In this document: piece after piece, positions 1-6,568 of the stretch | Position numbering within the stretch: the first letter of the stretch is position 1 | Layout: every line of letters begins with the position of its first letter | Source: Gongronella butleri | Taxonomy: Eukaryota > Mucoromycota > Mucoromycetes > Mucorales > Cunninghamellaceae | Reading direction: 5' to 3' | Assembly: GCA_025201375.1 (NCBI GenBank) | Contig: JAIWZP010000110.1 | Span: 1 to 10,627, forward strand | Length of the DNA: 10,627 bases | Made by a program: the position numbers and the translations under genes | Notes under the pieces: generated by a model | Seen by the model: only the letters and a program-made list of their open reading frames with translations | The model's database searches: none | What the model was told of the DNA's origin: nothing

Positions 1-19
1 TCGTCACCCCCCATTTTTA

Positions 20-603
20 TCAGAAAATCATAGACACTTGGACAAGCAATGGACAAAAAAATTTGGGATTTACAAATATTTTTGGCCGATCGCCAGTGCG
101 ACCACTAAAGAACCAAGGCTTGACCAATCTTTTCACAGTACCAAGGTTGCTTCGCGCGCCATGCAAATCGTCGCATTGCGTATCGAGCTGCAAAATACAA
201 TTGGTATTATGGTAGTCGGCAATGGTCTTGAACTCTTGGCCGATGGGATGTGGCTTCCTGGGAACCTTCTTGACATTGGGCATCCCAATCCCTAGCCATT
301 GGTTCATGGATTCGTCGACAAGGTACTTGCAAGGCTCTAGGCAGCCGACCAAGTGCTCATTGATGAACGCTGCAAGAAAACCTCGGATCTGATATAGAGG
401 ATCTTCGCGTTGACGCGCCAAGGAAGGCATCTCGAAACACTGCATGCGCATGATGTCGTCGAAACGCTTCTTGGACATACTGTATAGTCGCTGAAGTCGA
501 TCGATAAATAAAAATGCGACGTGCCTGCCCTACAATACGCCTTCTTGTCGACGTGTCCGACAACAACCATGACCGAGAGCAATGCAATCCACATAAGATA
601 CTC
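20..603 (-). pseudogene. piggyBac-type (DDE_Tnp_1_7) transposase fragment, frameshifted
   Basis: A cut-and-paste DNA transposase relic in two reading frames. The N-terminal piece (603 to about 485) reads EYLMWIALL...KKAYCRAG...DFSDY; the second (478 to 20) continues MSKKRFDDIM, then DPLYQIRGFLAAF, the DESM block (residues 55-58 from the ATG at 478, probably first catalytic Asp), VPRKPHPIGQEFKTIAD and VKRLVKPWFFSGRT. This order (MSxxRF, then xVDESM, RKPxPIGxEFK, and the TKPWFxSGR-like block) is what I know from piggyBac-like transposases of fungi and oomycetes. The frames are offset by a 5-nt insertion at 478-484. After SGRT the expected second catalytic Asp region is garbled and the frame stops at 20. 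Length is far below a full transposase (about 500-600 aa), and the upstream side is cut by the repeat element starting at 604. Family assignment is from remembered motifs, not a search. Confidence 0.72.
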
Positions 604-1079
604 TTAGGGTTGTTAATTCGAGCGAGCGAGACGAGATTCACCTTGTCTCGTCTCGTCTCGACAAAATTTTGGGTCATCTCGATCTCGATCGAGATTCTCC
701 TGGTCGAGATCGAGCGAGATTCGAGCGAGATTCGGGAATGTCACATGACAAAACTCGAGCATTTTTCTTCAAAACTTTGTCTGGTGGGGTGAAAAAATCC
801 ACCAAAAAAAGTCGACACAAAGACAAGAGTTGAACCTTTCACATTCTGAGTGCCAAGACAAAGCTTTTTCCCATTGCACCACACCACTATTCTAAAATAC
901 ATGATGAAACATTACTGTACACCTAACCTAATTTTTTTGTTCGAGATTCGAGCGAGACGAGCGAGATTTTACTTTCTTGTCGATCGAGACGACAGCGAGA
1001 TTCAGGTCGTCTCGATCGTCTCGATCTCGTCTCGAACCCTCGAGATTTTCGAGCGAGATTCTCGATTTAACATCCCTAA
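604..1079. mobile_element. Putative hAT-like non-autonomous element (MITE) with CGAGA-rich subterminal repeats
   Basis: The ends are inverted copies: TTAGGGTTGTTAATTCGAG at 604-622 and the reverse complement TTAGGGATGTTAAATCGAG at 1061-1079 (17 of 19 match). Inside each end lies a dense block of CGAGA/TCTCG repeats (about 617-735 and 941-1069), around a non-repetitive core of about 200 bp. TAGGGxTGTTAA-type ends and short subterminal repeats are typical of hAT elements, whose transposases bind such repeats; no coding capacity is visible, so it would be non-autonomous. The left end directly abuts the truncated piggyBac coding sequence, consistent with insertion into it. No 8-bp target duplication is visible; instead the flanks just outside (582-603 and 1084-1101) are weakly inverted copies, so the true borders may lie further out. 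Because TTAA sits in both ends, a piggyBac-type border is the alternative. Confidence 0.5.
811..888 (-). repeat. tRNA-like sequence with Pol III A and B boxes (degenerate tRNA or SINE head)
   Basis: On the minus strand TGGTGCAATGG at 881-871 fits the A-box consensus TRGYNNARNNG, and GGTTCAACTCT at 836-826 fits the B box except its last base. The A-to-B spacing is 45 nt, as in a tRNA. A run of seven T follows downstream on the same strand (around 810-804), able to stop Pol III. The acceptor stem is mostly wobble or mismatched and no convincing anticodon stem can be drawn, so this is not a functional tRNA. It lies in the core of the CGAGA-rich element. It is either a decayed tRNA gene or a tRNA-derived SINE head captured by the element; chance is not excluded. 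Confidence 0.35.
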
Positions 1080-1252
1080 AAAAGTATCATGTCATCGCAT
1101 CAAAGTAGGCAATTTTCTCAGTCGATCGCCGTTCATGCGTCACTCTGTGGGAAATTTTCTTCCTTTGGGGCGACCTGACATTTTGTCTGCCAATAGCAAA
1201 TTATCGGAGTTGCCTGTTTGAGATGCATTGCTCTCTCGGAGTTCGAAAATCA

Positions 1253-1415
1253 CCAAATTTGACATTTTCTGAGATAAAAAAGTGTGACCCCTGAGTGACC
1301 CCTGAATTTCCCAAATTTGACATTTTCTGAGATTGAAATGTGTGACCCCTGAATTTCCCAAATTTGGCATTTCTGAGTTTGAAATGTGTGACCCCTGAGT
1401 GACCCCTGAATTTTT
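1253..1415. repeat. Three-copy tandem repeat, ~58/47/58 bp, with GTGACCCCTGA subrepeat
   Basis: Copies start at 1253, 1311 and 1358, each opening with CCAAATTTG[AG]CATTT, then TCTGAG, an A-rich spacer and GTGTGACCCCTGA. In copies 1 and 3 the GTGACCCCTGA core is itself duplicated in tandem; copy 2 has one, which explains its 11-bp shorter length. The repeat reads open on the minus strand as a repeating NSGVTQGSH-like peptide, but no start context or known protein supports coding. It is best treated as a short minisatellite. Confidence 0.85.
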
Positions 1416-2578
1416 CAAAAGTGGTGGTAGCGCTTTGGTGTTTTAAGCTTTTTTGTTGCAAATTTTGCGCTGATTGCGATGCAGGTACAGTATTTTTGAG
1501 CGGGGTCGACCATGCAGACGGTGAGATGAATGCAAAATAGTACAAATCTGACGTTTCTGGCATTTTTGAGTCCAAAAAAAATCGGGCGCGTCCGCCTTGG
1601 GCACTGGGTCGTAGTTTATGCCGTGACGCATTTTTCATTGGCTGGCAGGTAGGCTGTAAAAAATTTTCTGGAGGCACAGGAAGTCGCCAAAGTGTAAAAA
1701 CACGCATTGCTGTTTTAAAAGTACTGTAGATACCCCTGCAGCCGTGCTTTTTAGACAGTGTACAGCGCGCATCATGTACCTACGTAATTTGTACAATACC
1801 AACTGACGTATCAAGCAGTATGATAACATATTTTGTGCTCAATTTACCGTAAATTGCACGTCAAGCAAATCGGAAATCGCTAGATTCTGAGCATTGCTCG
1901 GCAATTTTGTTCAGCAAATTACAGTATACAGTACAGCAATTTCGAGGTATGGATAGGCATTGCTCATTGAGTCTTCATGGGTGGGTTTGGCGCGGTGGCA
2001 GCATCACCGGCTCCCTCTCACCCAAGGCATGCGCACTACTCATTTTTGAAGGGCCACCAAGGTCGGCTTCTTGCCGGACTTGTTTGTATGATTGCCATTT
2101 TTCTTGACACTCCGAGTTTTTTTTGCTGCAAGCAACAAAAATAATCATATTTTCGTGATTCAATGCACTTGATCTCGAGTAAAGTATCAAGTGGATGCGT
2201 GGATCAAATCATTAGAAAGCAAAGAGAAATGCGAAATTCATAAAAAAAGTCGTGATTGTTTTTTTTCCTGGGGGTTGCGGGCTTGTGGCCCTTCGTTAAA
2301 ATAAGAAAACCTGCGCGGCACCGACCACCGAGTGCAAACCACGATTAAGCTGGCTTATGCAAAAATTCAGTGGGTGGGGAGCTTAAGAATTGGCAAAACC
2401 CATTTTTCTTTTTTTTTTTTCCTACTGTATTTTGATCGGCTTATTACAGTACCACAAGACAGCATCGTTGCGCTTGATTAACGTTACAGTACATACTGTA
2501 GTTGTACAGAATGATAACCAAAAATGTATCCAATTTCATTCATTTGGCATGGACAAATGAAATGCAAAAGACTAGAAT
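1416..2578. other. AT-rich non-coding stretch with clustered TACAGTA/TACTGTA motifs
   Basis: No gene, tRNA or rRNA is supported here. The longest open frames are 60-170 residues, low in complexity or running through the neighbouring repeat, and resemble no protein I know. The stretch holds eight of the ten TACWGTA 7-mers in the window (1486, 1722, 1920, 1927, 2423, 2445, 2485 and 2494) and a T-rich tract at about 2406-2420. Confidence 0.6.
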
Positions 2579-2584
2579 TTTATT
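2579..2584 (-). terminator. Possible AATAAA polyadenylation signal of the 523-aa F-box gene
   Basis: AATAAA occurs on the minus strand 10 nt past the TAA stop of the upstream F-box gene. Placement is plausible for a compact fungal 3' end, but the region is very AT-rich and the hexamer could be chance. Confidence 0.3.
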
Positions 2585-2593
2585 ATTTTCGAG

Positions 2594-4165
2594 TTATTTT
2601 TTACAAACAAGAACGAGGTCGGGGCAAATTTCAGCCAGACGGTGCAATGAGAGGTCATTTTTGCCTGCCTGCAGGGCAGAGTTGTAGTAATACAGCTTTT
2701 GCAAAGGATGATTGCTGGGGATCGGTAGGGAATAGCCCAGTGTTGTGCTTTGCATTGGTTCGTGTGGGTCCCTGGAGGCAACGAGGCGTGCCTGGCCAGG
2801 GTCCAGGGAGCGCAGGTGCGGAAACAGGGAGAGTATGCGCAACACGTCCAGCGAAAATTGCCACATCAGCTCGTTGCCAGTCAGTTGCAATGACATGACG
2901 GGTGCGCCGCGGCCAGCGCGTCGCGACGTTGTGAAAAAGTGGAGCACGTCGAGCGCAATGGCGCTGAATGCCTTGCTGAGGGTCACGGACGACAGCGAAG
3001 GCAAATACGCGACCGACAGATCAAGCAGGGTCTTCCATGACGCATCTTGTACGACATTGTCCCAGGTGTCGCCATTGATCCGCGACGTCCACAGGGTCAG
3101 GGCCCTGACATTGGGGAATTTGAGGCAAATGTACGCAATGAGCCCGGGCACATCCAGGACATCCTCTTTGTTGTGGTACACGTCGATGGCAAGCGATGTG
3201 ATGGCCGGCCATGGGTGCATGCACGCGTCGCATCCAGGATGCCGACCCGGGCGGTGCCGCGACTGTAAAAAAGCTGGTGACACAAACGAGTCACCGAATG
3301 GCGGCGTGATGCAGGTCGTAAAAGCCAGCGATGTCAACCGCGGGCACTTTTTCAACATCGGTGCCAGCTCGCGCAGATCATTGAAAAAAAGCGGCGGGCC
3401 CTCGGTCCAGCCACGCCACCAACGCCGATGCCGCGTCACTTTGAGCTCGCGCACCGACGCCAAATGCGGAAGAATCGCCGCACAAAACGCGCGCGTCGGC
3501 ACAAACGCGCAAATCTCGACACTTTCCTTGCCGGCAAAGATGGGCTGCAGCTTGCGCACAAGTCGGTGGCTAAGGACCATGTCGCCTCCTTGATGGTCGT
3601 CATCGCCATCATTTTCGTTGTCGTTGTCGTCGTTGGATGTGTCCAAAAGCGCGTCATTTTCGTCGTCGTCGTGCAAAATCGGCCGCAAATCCACATTGAA
3701 GCCTTGCATGAGGCGGAGGTTGAATTCGCGCAGGACGGCGGCTTCGATCTCGATGCTCTTGACGCCCGGACAGTGCTGCAGCAACGCGGCAATGTCCTCG
3801 GGATCCAAATAACGCGTGCGCACAGCAACGTGACGTACAAAGCGGCCAAGCCGCTGACAGCTGGGTGACACCGCCGTCGTTGTCGCTGTCCCCATGGCCG
3901 CTGCCGCAGTATAATCGACCCACGCGGTGCGGAACCCCTGGAAGATTTTCTTTTTTTGCGCGTCGTCGAGGTGGCTGTAGTGCAATGGGTCAAGCTCGTC
4001 CATGCTGGAGCGCAACACCAACGTGTGAAAGACAAGTGGGTCCATCCCGTCACGCCACGCACGGCAGCAAAGGCGCAGCACTAGCCGATCGTGCTGCGGC
4101 AATTGCTCAAAAATGCACGCAATTAGCTCGTTCGGCAAACAATTCCATCGTAAAGCGAGACTCAT
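2594..4165 (-). CDS. F-box/LRR-like protein, paralogue 1 (523 aa)
   Basis: Predicted substrate-recognition subunit of an SCF ubiquitin ligase; the F-box would bind SKP1 and the C-terminal region the target. The F-box is at residues 7-51 (LPNELIACIF then CRAWRDGMDPLVF). LRR-like segments follow, recognisable by HCPGVKSIEIE (131-141), KCPRLTSLAF (273-282) and a final CPDLVLV. An acidic Asp/Asn-rich insert occupies 166-190. Residues 304-320 hold H-x4-H-x2-C-x2-C-x2-PWP, shared with both neighbours; TLGYSLPIPSNHPL lies at 475-488. The start at 4165 was chosen because paralogues begin just before the F-box; an in-frame ATG at 4228 would only add a Phe-rich leader from T-rich DNA. No intron is needed. 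It is the most downstream gene of the tandem trio, 557 nt after the next stop. The role is inferred from the F-box; the target is unknown. Confidence 0.9.
   Translation of the reverse strand: MSLALRWNCLPNELIACIFEQLPQHDRLVLRLCCRAWRDGMDPLVFHTLVLRSSMDELDPLHYSHLDDAQKKKIFQGFRTAWVDYTAAAAMGTATTTAVSPSCQRLGRFVRHVAVRTRYLDPEDIAALLQHCPGVKSIEIEAAVLREFNLRLMQGFNVDLRPILHDDDENDALLDTSNDDNDNENDGDDDHQGGDMVLSHRLVRKLQPIFAGKESVEICAFVPTRAFCAAILPHLASVRELKVTRHRRWWRGWTEGPPLFFNDLRELAPMLKKCPRLTSLAFTTCITPPFGDSFVSPAFLQSRHRPGRHPGCDACMHPWPAITSLAIDVYHNKEDVLDVPGLIAYICLKFPNVRALTLWTSRINGDTWDNVVQDASWKTLLDLSVAYLPSLSSVTLSKAFSAIALDVLHFFTTSRRAGRGAPVMSLQLTGNELMWQFSLDVLRILSLFPHLRSLDPGQARLVASRDPHEPMQSTTLGYSLPIPSNHPLQKLYYYNSALQAGKNDLSLHRLAEICPDLVLVCKK
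3206..3256 (-). other. HHCC-PWP motif of paralogue 1
   Basis: Encodes residues 304-320, HRPGRHPGCDACMHPWP. The spacing H-x4-H-x2-C-x2-C followed by x2-PWP is identical in the two neighbouring genes. It is a candidate metal-binding site by spacing only. Confidence 0.6.
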
Positions 4166-4263
4166 GAATAAAACAGAGAAAACAAAAAATGGAAAAACAA
4201 ACGAACAAAAAAACAATCCATTGTGCAAACTAACAAAGCATTAAAAAAAAAAAGAAAAAAATG
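4166..4263 (-). promoter_or_regulatory. T/C-rich leader upstream of paralogue 1
   Basis: The roughly 100 nt before the chosen ATG is strongly T-rich on the coding strand (A-rich as written on the plus strand, with an A11 run). Pyrimidine-rich tracts upstream of the start are common in fungal promoters; no TATA box is evident. Function is inferred from position and from similar tracts before the other two F-box genes. Confidence 0.25.
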
Positions 4264-4717
4264 GGACTAGGCAAAAAGGGCAAGCGTGCGGTGGCACGAG
4301 AGGTGGAGTGACACCGTGCAACCCTTTCGTAATAAAAAAAAAAAAAAAGGGTGCGCGGGACGCGGAAAGTGGGGGGGTGAAAAAGCAACACAAAGAGCCA
4401 GGTGGTCAGTACACGCGGGAAAGGGGGAGAAAGAAAAAGAAAAGATCAAAAAGATAAGAAACAAGAGGTTTCCAGGGGACTCGCGCGCGCCCAACTGACC
4501 CATTGCCTAAACGAATGGATCATCCCACCTCGCCCAGGGGCTGATCATTCACACACGGCGGGCCACACGTGAAAATCAATTGGCTCATCCATAGCCCATT
4601 GACATCATCGATTTGTGTGACCAAAAGACGCCTGATGGCGGTCGTGATGAGGGCCGCTCCTTTTTCTCTTTTTTTTTTTTTCCAAGGATGAAATCGAGAC
4701 TCGTTCCTTTTTTTTTT
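4264..4717. other. Intergenic spacer between F-box paralogues 2 and 1
   Basis: No supported gene. It contains purine-rich blocks on the plus strand (A15 and G7 runs around 4334-4378, an A/G-rich stretch 4423-4470), two T-runs (4669-4681, 4708-4720), and a CACGTG hexamer at 4566-4571 that could be a bHLH site but is not unusual by chance. Confidence 0.5.
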
Positions 4718-4722
4718 TTTAT

Positions 4723-6360
4723 TCATTTGACCGCGAGAGGATGATTGAAAATGGTCAACTTTGGGCATGTGTCAAGTAAAATCGAGCGGCATTCGGGCCG
4801 GAGATCCAGGCGATCGTCTTGATCGCTCCAATAGAATCTGCGCAAAGGGTGTTCTGTGATCTGCGGGATGCTGTAGCCCAGTGTTGTCTGGCCAGGCTTG
4901 GTGTGTGGTCGGTCAATGTAGAATTGGCCGTCACCGAGGCACAACGTGTCCAAATCCTTGGCCAATGCCAGGGTGCGCATGACCTCAAACGACGTGCGCG
5001 TCCATCCACGGCCGCTCGTGATGTACAGGGTCTTGTACGAGGGCAGCTTGTTGATGCGATTGCGCTTTGTGTAAAAATAGATACAATCAAGGGCAATGGC
5101 GCTGAATGCGCGCGACAGCGACAGCGATTCGAGGTGTGTCAGGTACGGCTGGTGTAAGTCGAGTGTTTTCATCCAAGCATGATCCGGTAAAAACAAATCG
5201 CCGCGGTCGTGGATGATGTTGTTGGACGTGGACAGCTTCAGGTGCCTGAGCTGCGGGAATTTCACACAAATGAGCGCGATCAGCGCAGGCACGTTGCTCA
5301 GGTCTTGCGGATCAAAGTCGATGTCGATCGACAGCGATGTGATGGAGGGCCACGGATTCGAGCATGGGTCGCATCCATGGTGTGCACCGGGCGCGTGGCG
5401 ATGGTCCATGGAAGCGCTTTGCAGCGTAAATGCCGTGAGAAATGACGATGACAAGCCGACGGTGGTCTTGTTGCGCGGCGATGGCAGCGCAAGTGTCGAC
5501 GAAAAGGCGAGAGAGGTCATTTCAGGGCATCTTGTCACAAGGATTCTCAATTTTTCAAGTGGCGGCATGACTCGCCACACGGGTTGTGGCCACACGGACA
5601 AGCCATTAGTATTGCTGGTGCTGGCCATGTTGCTAAGAGTGAGATTTTGCACGAGTTTGAGCAATGTCAAGAGTGGCTGCTTGAACAATTCCAAAGGAAG
5701 CGCACCACACAGCTCCACGTCCGGTCGGCCACGTAAAATGGGTCTGAGCGCGTTCGACAGCTTCTTGCTGACAATCAAGGGGCTGCCGGGTATCGACGGT
5801 GCATCATCCATGGCGTCGTCGTGGTCGTTCTCCAAACCGTACAAAGGGTCCATTTGCACAAGTCGCTGGAGGACGCTAGGCCCTGTGGGGTCTTCGCCCA
5901 CGCTCATGTTCGCAACGGCGGCGGCGACACGCGCCTCGTTGCGCAACAGCTGCACGTTCACCATGTGAATAAAGTCGGTGTGTATCGAGATGCTCGTCAC
6001 GTTTTTGCACCGCTTGATGAGCATCATCACATAACGTAGACTGTATGACGTTGTGGGAATCGCTACGTGCCGCACCAGCGGGCCAAGCGTGCGCAGCGAG
6101 TGCGCCACAAATCGCTCGCTGGGATCCGCCCACATGTGTCGAAACATGCATCGGTCACGCTCCTTGGGCGTATCGCACCGCCGACAAACACACGCCTTGC
6201 CACCAAACGATTTCAGCCGAATCCGGTCAAAAACAAACGGATTCAACAAATTGCGCCACGCACGTGAGCACAACCGCAGAGTCTTGCGATCGTGTCGATC
6301 CACATTCAAAAATATCCTAATCAGCGTCTCGTTCGATAGGCTGCGCTGTTCGCCATACAT
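4723..6360 (-). CDS. F-box/LRR-like protein, paralogue 2 (545 aa)
   Basis: Likely SCF substrate receptor, paralogous to both neighbours. The F-box at residues 6-50 reads SLSNETLIRIF then CSRAWRNLLNPFVF; the usual LP of the F-box is LS here. A Cys-rich insert, C57-x-C59-x2-C62-x8-C71-x3-H75, is unique to this copy. VRHVAIPT (97-104), CKNVTSISI, CPEMTSLAF (278-286) and CPKLTIF match the LRR-like segments of its relatives. H322-x4-H327-x2-C330-x2-C333-x2-PWP and TLGYSIPQITEHPL (493-506) are the shared signatures. The start at 6360 is preferred; an in-frame ATG at 6555 would add 65 residues of Lys/Phe-rich low complexity translated from homopolymer DNA. The TGA stop overlaps an AATAAA hexamer and is followed at once by an A13 run on the coding strand. 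Its start is 208 nt after the stop of paralogue 3. Function is inferred from the F-box alone. Confidence 0.9.
   Translation of the reverse strand: MYGEQRSLSNETLIRIFLNVDRHDRKTLRLCSRAWRNLLNPFVFDRIRLKSFGGKACVCRRCDTPKERDRCMFRHMWADPSERFVAHSLRTLGPLVRHVAIPTTSYSLRYVMMLIKRCKNVTSISIHTDFIHMVNVQLLRNEARVAAAVANMSVGEDPTGPSVLQRLVQMDPLYGLENDHDDAMDDAPSIPGSPLIVSKKLSNALRPILRGRPDVELCGALPLELFKQPLLTLLKLVQNLTLSNMASTSNTNGLSVWPQPVWRVMPPLEKLRILVTRCPEMTSLAFSSTLALPSPRNKTTVGLSSSFLTAFTLQSASMDHRHAPGAHHGCDPCSNPWPSITSLSIDIDFDPQDLSNVPALIALICVKFPQLRHLKLSTSNNIIHDRGDLFLPDHAWMKTLDLHQPYLTHLESLSLSRAFSAIALDCIYFYTKRNRINKLPSYKTLYITSGRGWTRTSFEVMRTLALAKDLDTLCLGDGQFYIDRPHTKPGQTTLGYSIPQITEHPLRRFYWSDQDDRLDLRPECRSILLDTCPKLTIFNHPLAVK
5347..5397 (-). 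other. HHCC-PWP motif of paralogue 2
   Basis: Encodes residues 322-338, HAPGAHHGCDPCSNPWP, with the same H-x4-H-x2-C-x2-C-x2-PWP spacing as the other two genes. Confidence 0.6.
6136..6192 (-). other. Copy-specific Cys-rich insert after the F-box of paralogue 2
   Basis: Residues 57-75 contain CVCRRC, then CMFRH after eight residues, giving four Cys and one His. The equivalent segments of paralogues 1 and 3 lack this pattern. It could be a second zinc site or disulfide-free Cys cluster; only spacing supports this. Confidence 0.4.
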
Positions 6361-6368
6361 TTTGTCGT

Positions 6369-6409
6369 GGAAAAAAAAAGGGGAACGAGAGAGAAAAAGA
6401 AAAAAAAAA
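6369..6409 (-). promoter_or_regulatory. Pyrimidine-rich leader upstream of paralogue 2
   Basis: The coding strand carries an almost pure T/C tract a few nucleotides before the ATG, with further T13 and T/C runs at about 6425-6437 and 6490-6520. It may be core promoter or 5' UTR. Confidence 0.25.
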
Positions 6410-6568
6410 CACAAATCGCGCCCAGAAAAAAAAAAAAAGGGTTTGATGTGCCGACGCAACGCCATCGGAGTTACCGCTTTTGTCATCTTCCCCCCTTCCC
6501 CCCCCTTTTTTTTTTTGACTTGTTGCCACCGTGCGAGCTCTGTTCCCCTTTGCACGCCACGCTTGATT

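Noticed and set aside
604..609. TTAGGG as telomeric repeat
   Set aside because: Only one unit occurs, with its inverted partner at the other end of the CGAGA-rich element.
1140..1707. Minus-strand frames with repeating NSGVTQGSH-like peptide
   Set aside because: The peptide repeats merely mirror the three-copy DNA repeat, in more than one frame.
2745..3593. Plus-strand open frame of 282 codons
   Set aside because: It lies wholly antisense to paralogue 1, whose F-box and family motifs make the minus strand coding.
6361..6555. N-terminal extension of paralogue 2 to an upstream ATG
   Set aside because: It would be Lys/Phe-rich low complexity encoded by homopolymer DNA and has no counterpart in the paralogues.
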